DNA of 64,000 nt from Camellia lanceoleosa (Eukaryota > Streptophyta > Magnoliopsida > Ericales > Theaceae), in assembly GCA_025200525.1 (NCBI GenBank), contig CM045758.1, forward strand, positions 165,070,261 through 165,134,260, read 5' to 3'. Shown piece after piece: positions 22,400 to 33,879 of this stretch. A program made the position numbers and the translations under genes. The first letter of the stretch is position 1, and each line of letters begins with the position of its first letter. The notes beneath the pieces are model-generated. The model saw only the letters and a list, made by a program, of their open reading frames with translations, made no database searches and was not told the DNA's origin.

Positions 22400-23345
22400 A
22401 CCATGAAATTCTTACCTGAATTGTGGGATCACCAAACTTGTCACAAACTAAGGATCCAAAGGTACCTCTTTTCGAGTTCCATTGTCACAAACATGGTTCA
22501 CCATTTTAATGTTGTGAATGTGTTTATGGCCTTCAAGTACAAGTTGGGATCCAGGGCCATTGATTTTAGTATGTCCATGCAAGCAGAAACTGAGTACGCA
22601 TCAGCTGCCCCAGCATTTGCCTCAGCTCGAAGGTAAAACCTTTCACGTGTGTCACATGATCATTGCTATGATTCAAGTGCATTATCCATTCTCAGGTTCT
22701 TGTTTGACTGATGCTGGACACTAGACTTCTGCTTTCCTCAAGAAGTGAAAGACTCATCTACTATTCCTTTCCCTGAGGTATATGTATGAAATTGTTCATC
22801 CATTTCTCACTCGTCATTAGATGTAGGTGCACCCTGACGAGAAAAACGGGCAAATACTCTAGTGGCAAATGACTTCGCAAAGATTTGTGACGTTAGCTCA
22901 TAATGTTCAAGGCCTTTATTTTGGAATTGTTTCGCATTTGGGTGTGTCCACAAGTTGTAAAAATAAAATAATAATTAGAGTAAGGACAAAATGTACACTT
23001 GCTTATGGTAAGTGTCTAAAACCAAACAATTACTTGAACATAACTTTCCCAAACATCATTTGGGGCTGCAACAGTTTGTGTTATTGGATCCCAACCCAAC
23101 CCAATGTGTTTTTTAACAGCAACAAATTCTTTGTAGTTTGCCTTCAGACGCGCGTACTCACCCTTTAATTTTCTTTGACCAAAATTTTTTCCAAGCTTTT
23201 TACTCATCTCCTTATCTATTGTTTGTCACTACTTTGAATTAAAACTTTTGTCTTTCTTTGATTCACAACTACCCTCTTTCTTTGTTTCATCCAACAAGAT
23301 TTCTAAAAAAATCTTAACATTTTTGGTTCCCTACATCTTAAAGTC
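22400..23345 (-). pseudogene. Myb/SANT-like DNA-binding protein (Harbinger-associated or LIMYB-like), broken
   Basis: Read on the minus strand from about 23340, the sequence gives a trihelix-type Myb/SANT-like domain: IFLEILLDE, a stop where Trp is expected, then KKLGKNFGQRKLKGEYARLK, KKHIGLGWDP and NDVWESYVQ. GxGWDP and WxxY are conserved in this domain family. Further on, in exon-like pieces, are KGLEHYELTSQIF (the usual region after the domain) and LDPNLYLKAINTF (the usual C-terminal part). Such proteins occur as the second gene of PIF/Harbinger transposons and as host genes. No transposase is seen nearby. Stops and frame changes mark it as decayed. Confidence 0.68.
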
Positions 23346-23668
23346 ATCAACATCGTTAGCTATACTAGCCTAATACAAGTGAAAAAGATATAGGTGTAAA
23401 GTTAGATCAACATCACATCTAAACACATCAAAAATTAACCAAAGCCCACAAATAATAAGCAAAACAAATCTTCCATCTTCAATATTTAATTTGAGCTTGA
23501 AATGGAAATGTTTATCGGATGACGACAATCATTTTCACCAGTAGAGGAATTCACTAAGGATTAAGGAGATCTCTTCCTCTTCTTTTTGGTGTATTGAACA
23601 ACGACAGAGGAGTACAGATCTGGCCTAAAACTAGCAGAGAAATACATCAAACAAAAAAAATAAATAAA

Positions 23669-24328
23669 TAACAATTCCATTTGGTAGCTCGAAAATAGTT
23701 GGCTCAAAACCTAAAACGACATCGTTTTGGGTTTTTCTTTTTTTCTTTTTTTTCTTTCTTTCTTTCTTTCTCATTTTTCTGAAGAAGAAAAGAAGAAGAA
23801 GAAGAAGCTGGATCTTCATCAACATCATCATTAACACATCATCATCAGCCAACAAATTTTTTTTCCCCCTTTATCTTCAGATCCAGATCCACAGAAAAAA
23901 AATAAAAATAAAAAATCAACAATATCTTCATCAATAATAACACCTTCATTAACATCATTATCATCATCATCAACACATCATCATCAGCCAACAATTTTTT
24001 TTTTCCTTTCATCTTCAGATCCAGATCCACTAGAAAAATAAATAAATAAATAAATAAATTTAGAGAAAACAGACAAAGTGGCGATCGGCGATACCCACTG
24101 GCGATCACCGCCATCACCGTCTTCTTCTCTTCCTCCTCTTTCTCTCTCGCCTCTTCTCTCTTCCCCTTCTTTTCTCTTCTCTCTTCTCTGTCTCTATTCT
24201 CTCTTCTCTCTCTTGTTTGTATTCAAAAAAAAAAGGGGGAGAAGGAAAGAAAGAAAAATCCAAAACGACATCGTTTTGGGTTTCGAGTCGATTCGAGCCA
24301 ATAATTTTCGAGCTACCAGGCATTATTC
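23669..24328. mobile_element. Small inverted-repeat element, probably nonautonomous
   Basis: The left end near 23680-23725 (TGGTAGCTCGAAAATAGTTGG, continuing to AACGACATCGTTTTGGG) reappears inverted at 24262-24320 (GGGTTTCGAGTC, CCAATAATTTTCGAGCTACC). Between them lie CT-rich and CATCAT-rich simple sequence and a degenerate direct duplication (about 23818-23905 and 23945-24035, sharing ATCATCATCAGCCAACAA and CTTCAGATCCAGATCCAC). Flanks are A-rich, so a target duplication cannot be fixed. Type uncertain; a Mutator-type MITE is possible. Confidence 0.55.
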
Positions 24329-26639
24329 AAAAAATAAAAACAAACTTCACTCCATTAATTTGAAAAATAAATCATCCAATAAAAAAACTTTGCACCAAAT
24401 AAATCAACACGATAAACATATCATTTGAAAGGGAAAACCTCCAATAAAAATTTCTAATGATAACAGCCTCTTGCTAGGGTGAATGATTAAATATTGGGTT
24501 ATTACTTCCTAGTGGAGTCAGGGAACCAAAAAAAAAAAAAAAATTATGAAAAATTTTACATAGTAATGTGATGTTCCCCTTGAATTTTTGCAAAGTGATT
24601 GGTCTTGCTTGGTAAAGTTTTTTTTTTTTTTTTGAAGTTAAAAAATTTCATAAAAATCTAAAAGACAAAAATCTGCTGATTGGGAAATTTGCAATCAAAA
24701 TTTCTTCAAACAATGAATACAGACACAGATATGCTCAAGAGAAGAAAATCTGGGATTGGGAAGTTTGTAAAGAAAAATAAGTAGCCAATGGTTCTACCTC
24801 TTGCTTGTCGGATTTTGGTGGCCCGCAAATCCCACCGTCCACACCGAAGACTTGTGCACGATTTTTCCATTTTTTCTGCAAAGGATGCCGTTGTGCTTCA
24901 TCTTGGTGGGGTTTGAAGCCGGGCACTTTTCATTTTATAGAGCTTTACAAACAGATGATGGACATTGATGTTACTACTCCAGATTTTTTGAAGATTTGAT
25001 AACTTTCTTTGACTGACACAGAAGTTAGGGCAACATTTGGGAAAATCTGTGAGGGAGAGAAGTTATTGTGAAAAGAGATGACCCTTACGGTGAGATGACC
25101 CCTATTGCCTCAACCCTCTATGAGACAGAGATGATTATTACTGTAACTAGAAATTTAAGACAGAGTAACGGCTCTACACAAGAGATTTTTCAAATCTTCA
25201 ACAGAGTAATAATGGAGGTGAGAGAAGTAGGTATCTTGGAAAAACCTTTAAGGTAGGTGTCTTGCCCTATGGGTCTCAATCGTCTTCCTTCAGAGAGAGA
25301 GAGTTGTTGGACTGGTGAGCAAAATGTTCTAATAGAGTAATGGAGGTGAGAGAAAGGTAACAGTGAGAGAAAGTAGTAAAGGACAGAAGATAAAGGTGAG
25401 TGGATTCTCTTGGGAACAAGATAAAGGTGATTTTGAGTGATTCTCTTTAGAACAAAGTTGAAAACTTGTTTTACAAAGAATATTTCAAAAAAACCCAACC
25501 AAACACGTTTTGGTACTTTTTTTTCTTCTTAAAAACTAATTTCAAAATACAAACCAAACACACTTATTACTTTTGATGTAGATGTCGGTTTTTAAACAAA
25601 TTAGTGTTTTTAGAATTCTCTCATCAAGATCTATCAAATAAGATCCATGTTGACTATAAAAAAAAAAAAAAAATTAATTTATTACTGTCGAAATTAATGT
25701 AAACAGTAACAATAACATGTTATTCTATTTGACAGTTACAGTAACATGTACATGTTATTCTGGTTCACAGTAACATGTTACTTTGGCAATATTATTCCAA
25801 AAAAAAAAAAAATTTAACTTTGTCCTTACTCAATTATGTGTTTTCTCTTTAAAGAGTTTATAAAACAAAATAAATTGGATTGTCATTTTCACCAAACAGG
25901 GATCCAATGGAAAGGTTTTGGCTAAGATATTTTCTAGATTAAAATTTCTATGTACAATTTATTGTCCTCCATGAAATAGAGGGGAACTTTAATCTGGGGA
26001 ATCCCACACACACCTTCTCTATTAAATTCGTTTCCAAAAGAGGGAAATAAAAAGAAATTTTTATTAATAAATTCCTTTTAGAGTAAGTTCACAAATTATA
26101 TTTTTATTCCATGAGATCATTTTTTTCTAATTTTATATTTTTTGTTGGACTATTATATCCTTATGTATAGTGTTTATACATATAATAGATATAGACATTT
26201 CATTTTTTTTTTTTTTTTTTTTTTGTTCATTTTGTTTTGATAGTTAGTAATATTCACGCTTTTGATCATGATTCTGATCAGTTGGATACATTTCAATTTT
26301 TCTTGCTCGTTTGAAGGTTTTGATGTGCTAAGGTTTCATTGTTGCCGTTATGGTAAGGTCTGGTGATTTGAGAGTGAAGATGACGGCTCGAAGGCTATTC
26401 GATTGTGACTTCGTTTGGAGTATAACTCCGCGAAATCAATCATTTTCGAGATAGAGAATGAGTACAGAATTGTATCATTAAGGTTAGTATCATTTTAGTT
26501 ATGAATGCATGTTCATTTTATGTTTTGATTTATAAAATTATATGCATTTTACATGATATTCCAAGTGGTTGTTTGATGAGATTATAATGTTTGTCTAATG
26601 AGGCTCTTTGTTGGTTGGGTAATTCAGATTATGTGAATA
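24329..26639. other. AT-rich intergenic DNA without recognisable genes
   Basis: I see only poly-A/T runs (24527-24543, 24617-24634, 25655-25674, 25799-25813, 26202-26224) and a short stretch rich in ACATGTTA/TAACATGT (25690-25790) that can fold on itself. Small open frames here have no recognisable protein. A possible 5' untranslated exon of the MULE transposase may end near 26480, where AAG|GTTAGT resembles a splice donor. Confidence 0.5.
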
Positions 26640-28237
26640 ATATCGATGTTCACATATCATTGGTAATAATGGTTGTGATGTTTAGAGTTTGGATTTAGCA
26701 ATGTAAAATGTACATGTAGGCATATACTCTGTGTATGAATACATGTTCGTTTTATGTTTTGATTTATGTGGGAATTGCATGCTCTATTTTTGAGTTATTT
26801 GCATTTTTTGGAATATGTGGTAATGCAAGTGTTTGTTTGATGAGATTTTGATGTTTGTTTAATGAGGCTCGAGTAAGGTAATTCAGATTATGTGAACAAC
26901 GTGGATGTTCACATCTCATTTGTTATATCATTATGAAGGATTATTTGCATGTTGTATATTGTCACCTCATTTTGGTGGTGTGATTTTGAATTTGTTAAAT
27001 GTTTAATGTTGTGTAAGGATAGTGGTAATAGTTTTTATTCTAGATTTTGCGGTGGAACTATACATACTTTGCTTGATGTAAATGTTCACACATTATGGGC
27101 TATTGTATGTGTTGTTGTTTATATGGTTATAATGTGGTTGTTCACTTTTGTATTGTGGTGTTTTTACAGGAGATAGATACTTTTATCATATTGGTGTGCA
27201 CATATGGTTACAGTACTACTATAATAAATGTGGTTCAGGCATTGTGTTATTCGCATTTGGTGGAGTGTTTGTGTAAAAAATGGGGTGAGTTGTTTGCTGG
27301 TTCTATTTTGTTATTCTGTCAACTACCAGGGATTAATAGGTGTGATTTGGATAATGATGAAAAACTTCAGAACATGTTATTGCTTGCCAAATCAATGGGA
27401 ATACAACATGTAGAGGTTGTTGTTGAATTGAAAAGTGATATTGGTAAGTCTAGTACCCCTGGGTCATTGTTTATGGGGGGTAGGAAAGAAATTGATGCAC
27501 TCCGGAGATTTTGCTACCATAAGGAAAAAGTGTTGTTGTCAGCTTCTTAAGTAAATGGTATTACACATGTGGGACAATGGTTTGTAAGAAGTGCACAAGA
27601 AGTTCGTGATGTTTTATGCAAGTATGCAAGCCAATACGGGTTCTAGTTTAAGTATGTTAAGAATGGGACAACGAGGGTTACTGCGGTGTGTGCGATATGC
27701 AAGGAAGGAGGTTGCTTGTAGACTATACATTGTAGAGTGCAACGTGCAAATGGATTTTTCTATATCAAGAGGTTCAGTGATGTGCATAGTTATGGTACGG
27801 ATGTCTAGACGTTGAAGAATCAAAGAGTTACTTCTGATTTGGTGTCGAGTACTATAACTAAAATTGTGAGGGACAAGCCGTTGACTTGCCCATGTGAAGT
27901 GGTGACTATTTTGAAGCAGGATTATGAGCTGGATGTAAGTTACCAGGTGATATGGTTAGGGATGCAGAAAGCGAAGGTGGTCATTCATGGGGATCACTCA
28001 TTATCGTTTGACTAGTTGCGGTGGTATTCAGATGTTGTAATACATTACAATTCGAGGAGTTATGTTAATATTGACTACGACGTAAGTAATCAACAGTTTT
28101 GTCGATTTTTGTATCATTCGCTGCGTGTATTTTTGGGTTCAATTTATGTTGGCCTTTGTTATTCCTTGATGGAACATTTCTCAAAGAAAGGTACAAAGGT
28201 CAACTGCTTGCGGCAATGACGAAATATGGGAACAGTG

Positions 28238-28424
28238 GTTAGTATTTTTTGATATTGTATACGTGTCCATGTAAATATTCACATTGAGTGGCGTAAAGTG
28301 AATATCTGCCTTACCATTACACAGTGTAAATATTCACAACCCCTGTTGACTTTCTAGGGTTTTTGTAAAATAGTGGTGTTAATATTGACATTGTGACCAT
28401 TTGTTTAATGTTGTTGTATTGTAG
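28238..28424 (+). other. Transposase intron with two palindrome copies
   Basis: GTTAGT...TGTAG borders join AACAGTG to ATCTATTCC in frame with the conserved core (GNS-DLFPVAF). The intron holds TGTAAATATTCACA-type copies near 28271-28284 and 28324-28337. Confidence 0.75.
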
Positions 28425-28818
28425 ATCTATTCCCTGTAGCATTTGTGATTGTTAATTCAGAGACCACAGCAAATTGGTCGTGGTTCTTGCACGAACTTGG
28501 GAAGTTTATTGTTGGTAAGCGACATATTACTTTTATTTCTGACTGTAATCTTAGTCTGTTAGAAACAATGCAGAAGGTTTTCCCATCTGCTCACCACAAT
28601 TATTGCTTACAACACTTGAAGAACAATTTAAGAGACCAGATGAAGGGGATTGATAATGGATTTAAGGACTACTTGGTTAGTAGTTTGGGTGACTGTACTT
28701 ACAAGCTAATTGTGGTGGGTTTCTATGAAAAGCTTGAGAAATTAAAAGAGGATATGTAACAAGCACATAATTTTTTCAAGGAGTTGGCACCTAAGCACTG
28801 GGTGAATTCATATTTCAA

Positions 28819-28967
28819 GTAATATTAGTCACCTGATGTATTCCATCTATCAAGTTTAGAATGGCAGTTTGTACAACATTTAGTTATGTTTGGTGGCAAT
28901 ATGAAATTTCATATTCAGTTTGAAAGAAATTAACTTTAGTGTTATGTAATGTTGTAATATTTTGCAG
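28819..28967 (+). other. Second transposase intron
   Basis: GTAATA...TTGCAG borders join TTCAA to GGGCATGC, giving the frame FKGMHYGEMPSNA expected in MULE transposases. Confidence 0.7.
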
Positions 28968-30154
28968 GGGCATGCATTATGGAGAGATGCCATCCAATGC
29001 GGTGAAGTCATTTAATAATTGGATTAAAGAAACGCGTAATCTTCTTATCACTCGGATAGTGGACGCCATTTGTACTCAATTGATACAGCAAATATCGGCA
29101 TGGTGTTACCAAGCAAACAAGTGAAATAAGGCTATTTGTCCTACATTCGAAACCATGTTTTTTGATTCGTTCAACGACAACAGGTCTTAGCAGGTTAGCA
29201 AAGCCAATGAGGATGTATTCGAGTTCATTTAATACCATCCGTCACGGTTGATATTACAAGGCGTATGTGTTCTTACTTCCAATGATAGATCAACGAATTC
29301 CCATGTAACCATGCTGTTATTGCCATTTAGAAGAGCCGGTACAATTTCAACGATTGTTTTGAACATTACTTTCATGTAGAGACGTATCGTGTAGTCTATT
29401 CAGGTGCCATATTCTCTATACCGTCAGTGGAGAAGCCGCCTTTCAATCCCACAAGCTTCACCATATACCCACCAAGTATAAAAATACCACCTGGTAGGTC
29501 GAAGAAGAATAGAATTCCATCAAGGGGTGAGAAACTGAAGCAAATAAGGTGCGGGAGATGTGATAAATTGAGAAGCCACAATAGAAAATCATGCGAGGAG
29601 CCGGTATAGGGTGAACAATTTTCATTTCAACATTGTGTTTCTACGTAAGATTCATTTATTGATGTTTGGAATAAGATTACGTTGTGTTGGCAAATGGGTA
29701 TATTTGAATGACATGCATGTAGTTGCCAAACATAATAATGTGTTTGTTTTTTTCTTTTTTAATTTTCAAAGTATTTCATTTGTGTTGTCTATATTTTGTT
29801 TTGTTATAGTATTTTGGAATGAGGGTGTAAAAAGGGGGACATTGTGTGTTTTTTTTTTTGGTGGCAAACTGACATTTTTAGTGTTTGAGGATGAATACAT
29901 GTATTGACATGAATATTCACAACATGTGTTAACCATACGAGAGTTCTAAGGGGGAATGTGAACTTCAACATGTATATACAGTGGGATGATGTGAACATTT
30001 ACATTTGTGTTGAAGATTCACGTTATGTAAATATTTTGAACGTTTCACATTATTGCTGTGAATGTTGACATAAATATAAATTGGGATGTGAACTTTCACA
30101 TGCATACAGCTTAAGATGATGTAAACATTCACAACTATGTTAAATTATAACAGA

Positions 30155-30168
30155 TGTGAATATTCACA
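30155..30168. promoter_or_regulatory. Palindrome copy, exact form (example of a dispersed family)
   Basis: TGTGAATATTCACA is one of four perfect copies; the others are TGTGAACATTCACA at 32910-32923, 36453-36466 and 36617-36630. About 25 further near copies lie between 26646 and 37320, for example near 26646, 26904, 27082, 28271, 28324, 29911, 29992, 30091, 30118, 31206, 31647, 31674, 32882, 36227, 36827, 36910, 37114 and 37310. A binding role is inferred from repetition and symmetry. Confidence 0.6.
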
Positions 30169-31396
30169 TTTGTGTTTGACTTTCATAATGTCGTTGTGAA
30201 TATTAGCATTTGTTTCATGCACACAATATATGTATTAAAAGTTCAAACAATCGCATAAACTAATAGATCAATAAAAAATGTAGGTCAAAATGCACAAGTG
30301 GCATATTGGAACATTAATAAATGTTACATCACTGATTTACAATCAATTTTGTTTGTCAAAATGTCAAAGCAACTTATATTAACATTCACATCGAGGGTTG
30401 GTTAGTTTGTAGGTGGACACCCCCTACATATAGGTTATCATGTCGCACTATTTTTGTGTGATTCAAAAAAATGTGTACTAATGAATCTCGTATTTCACAC
30501 CATTCAAAATGAGTAAAGCTGCCAATAATTTCTTCACGGTATATGTGCGCCCGCATGATGTAACACACTGTGGGCCCGCAATCCACCCTATAAATGTAAA
30601 ATGGTTATGATTAGTACTTGATATTTATGTTTGTATAATGGTCGCAGAGGATTTGTACAAATTATTGTAAGGTTTATGAGGTCTTGCTGAGGACAGACAT
30701 CAATTGATATGATTTGTTGTAAGGGATCTTGGCCTGTGAACTTGGTCCATAGCGGTGATGATGGGCCAATAATGCGCACAACATTCTCGATGTAATCCCT
30801 ATGTGCAAGGAATTTCACTGTAGACATCAACGAACATATATGTGCGTACATCCATTATGGAATTTAATACGTTACAACAATTTATATATGTGTTAAATAA
30901 GAGCCACTTATAACTTGTTATGCTTGGTCAACATGCAAGTCATGTATGCTGAGCCTTGGTCGCACCGAGTTATAATACCTTCACAGATTGTCTTTAACGT
31001 TGTACACAGCAATCGTCCAGTGGAAGTCGTGGTGTAATGAAAATAGTAGATATCTCTCCTTTGTAGTCTTTCATATATACATCAATATGTTTACTTTTTT
31101 TGTGATGAGGGTACTCTCGTATCACTTTCTGCATACGTTGGACATTCAGTTATATTGATCACATTTAAATACGTTAATCATGTAACAGTCACATTAATGG
31201 GATGTGACCATTCACACTAACATCAAATAAAATGAACAATGTTAGAGTTGTTACCATACACATGCTCGTGAAAACAAATGAGACTTCCTCTGAAGTTGGG
31301 TTAACCATCTCTTGTTGTTTAGGTAGTAGTTCGACATATGCATCTATCACCTGCACAAACATAGAGGTCGTAGTACATTATTGGTGGTGGGTGAAC

Positions 31397-31397
31397 A

Positions 31398-31438
<41 letters not shown>
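31397..31438. repeat. (TG)n microsatellite
   Basis: About twenty TG units lie in an intron-like part of the Ulp1-like gene. Confidence 0.9.
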
Positions 31439-31440
<2 letters not shown>

Positions 31441-33879
31441 GAATAGGCTAACAAGTGAATAATTTGTTATTAGCATCCGTTACTATGTATTCATTCCTCC
31501 TTGATGAGATATATGATATCATCAAAATACACATATCTAGACTTGGAGTCCTCTTTTCACACAAGTAACCTGTGCATTTTCAGTATACCAATGTGAATAT
31601 TAACATTGCACATAAGTAAACCAAACTAAATTATGAAGTATAAATATGAACATTCACACTCGTGAAAGTTGAATGTTCACATTAGGTGTTTATACCGTCA
31701 CTTACTCGTCTCCATCATTCTTCTACAAATTTTGGACCTTTTACTTGTTGTGTTTAGACATCATGCTCTAGACCCTGAACTTGTTAGTCAATATGAATAA
31801 TTTTTTTAGGAGTTTTGCCGGTGGAGGCTCATCCATATCTTGTACAATGTGGACTGCATGGGACTGGTTTGGACCTCGCTCTTCTTTTTTCTTTTGGCCA
31901 GGTAGGTCTATGTATTGAAAGCCAGGCAAACGGTACTCTTTTTGCTCTTTCTTCTTGATACGCTTCACTCTAGAAAGTGGGCTGAGATTGTGTTGCATTG
32001 GTGCGAGGAGTTGCTTGTTGAGGCTGTCATGAAGCTTTTGCGCCTCGACTTGTGTGACAATGTGAATGGACTGATCATCGAAAAAGTCCTGAAGAACTAT
32101 TTTCTCGCATTCTAAGTCGATGACCAGTTGCATCAAGTATCGAATTTTTGCATCCTTCTGCTCCATGCAATTCTTAATTTCAGTGTTTATGTTGGATGGG
32201 CCTGATTAATCGAATAGTTTCTCTTTAAGGTCAGCAATCACTCTTGCCCTTAACTCCCATGATTGTTCAAGATGTTTGTATTTTGTTTCCCATTGCCTTA
32301 TGATGCCCCAAGTTTTCTGATTTTCTTTCACAAGCTTCTCGATGATGTCAGTTTGGTTTGTTCTTGCTATGACAATACCTCTCTCACCAGTTTGGCTGCT
32401 AAAGGCAATGTTGATGTCATCGTCATTGTTATTTAGGTCAACTGCCTCCCCAAAAAATTCAATGTTGCTGCCACCTTGTTGTTCATTATTGATGTCATTG
32501 CGTTAGGGTGATGTGGTGGCTGGTTCATCACGTTGGGGCTCCACTTTCAATGTGGTACGCTTGCACTTTTGCACTTCTGTTTGCGTTGCAAACAGCTCGC
32601 CGACATTAACCTGAAATATAAGTCATTTTAGTTAACCTAGATATTTTGTTCGTGTCATAATGTCAATGTTCCAAACAACATTTGAAGGTCGAACCTCATT
32701 GAAACCAAGCTCAGCCAAAGACGTGGAATTCATCTTCTTGTGTAAAGCAGTGAGGTCCCACTTCACACAGCAAGGAATGACATTGGGCTTGTGGTGTTGT
32801 AGGATGGTTGTGTGCTTACATAACCAGTACTGCAACAAACAACAAAGACAATGTTTAATTTAAGCATTTGTTAATATGTAATGTGAACATTCAGAGCAAG
32901 GTCGACAAATGTGAACATTCACATCAATGCCCAGAGATGTGGATGTTCATATTTGTGTGCATGGATGTGAATATTAATTGTTTCAGGCTTCTTGTTGTTT
33001 TTGTTCACATAAGTGTATGCAAATGTGGAGGCTAAAATCAGTGTGCACAATGTGTATGTAAAGGTTAGTGTGCGTTGACACAACCATCAACAATATTCAA
33101 GAACATGTAAATGTTAACATTTGAGATCATGCGTACTTGCCATCAATAACATGACATAACGAGTGACTTTTCCCCTTTTTTTGTTGTTTTGGGAAATGAA
33201 AGATGTCAATGTTGTTCTAATTTGTTTGGCCCAATCATATTCTTTCATGTTTTCCAATGGGACCATATATGCATAGTATGTCTATCCTATTGTCTCGCCG
33301 CTCATCGAGAATAAAAGTTTCTGGCAGCATACATGCAGACTAATCGCACGATTTCTTCATCATCATCTTTCTTCTTGCCATTTAATGCCTCAGTCAAGAG
33401 GGTGCGTATCCATTTTGAAGTCAACCGTCTAACATTTTTACACTTTTTGTTTATAATGTCAGTCTTTGGCTTTGCACAGTATGATATGTCCATTGGTTTG
33501 GTGCCACAGTCTACACCAAAAATCAATTTCACGTCGTTGTCGTGTATGTTCTTTTTCTTCTACTTCTTCTTCTTTTTTTTCTTTTTTTTTCCCAATGTAG
33601 AAGGCCTCTTTGGATGCGTTTTATGTCTATAGGACACACATAACAACATCATCATACTTCATGCACTTGTCGAGGTCAATCTCACCAGTTCTCAATGTAT
33701 CTAATAATTGCCAGACTGGTGTTCACTGTAGGCAGCCGAGTTATGATTCTGTGAACTTTGTGATTTTCATTAATTTCACTAACCCTGTCATGTTGGATCT
33801 GTAGTTGACACAACGCATGTCAACATTGCTGCGATTATTTGCAGGTAGGCTTTCTTCCTTGACATGATATTTGTTTCTT

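Larger units (their letters stand above)
27170..29609 (+). pseudogene. MuDR-type MULE transposase, decayed
   Basis: Parts in order: an N-terminal PB1-like region with DNDEKLQNMLLLAKSMGI; a MuDR DNA-binding region (HVGQWFVRSAQEVRDVL, AICKEGGC); the catalytic core with FLDGTFLK (first Asp, 28168-28170), FISDCNLSLLETMQKVFP (second Asp, 28541-28543) and YCLQHLKNNL (Cys-His pair); then SNAVKSFNNWI where the third acidic residue is expected; a SWIM-like zinc finger (CSYFQW, FPCNHAVIAI, near 29265-29325); and a C-terminal zinc knuckle CGRCDKLRSHNRKSC ending at 29609. Two introns are readable: 28238-28424 and 28819-28967, both GT...AG and restoring frame. Stops and frameshifts (27548, 27787-27815, 28013, near 28120, 28758, 29122-29230) make it nonfunctional. 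It would excise and reinsert the element in the nucleus. Confidence 0.85.

Noticed and set aside
22105..22404. Minus-strand frame rich in Phe and Leu
   Set aside because: It looks like a membrane protein only because of AT-rich composition; it lies where the tail of the Myb/SANT-like gene is expected in another frame.
24078..24428. Forward frame rich in Ser, Pro and Leu after the inverted-repeat element
   Set aside because: It is the translation of a CT-rich simple-sequence run.
25190..25498. Minus-strand frame of 102 residues
   Set aside because: No recognisable domain, AT-rich context, no splice or promoter support.
31397..31462. Cys/Val-rich peptide from a (TG)n tract
   Set aside because: Simple repeat translation.
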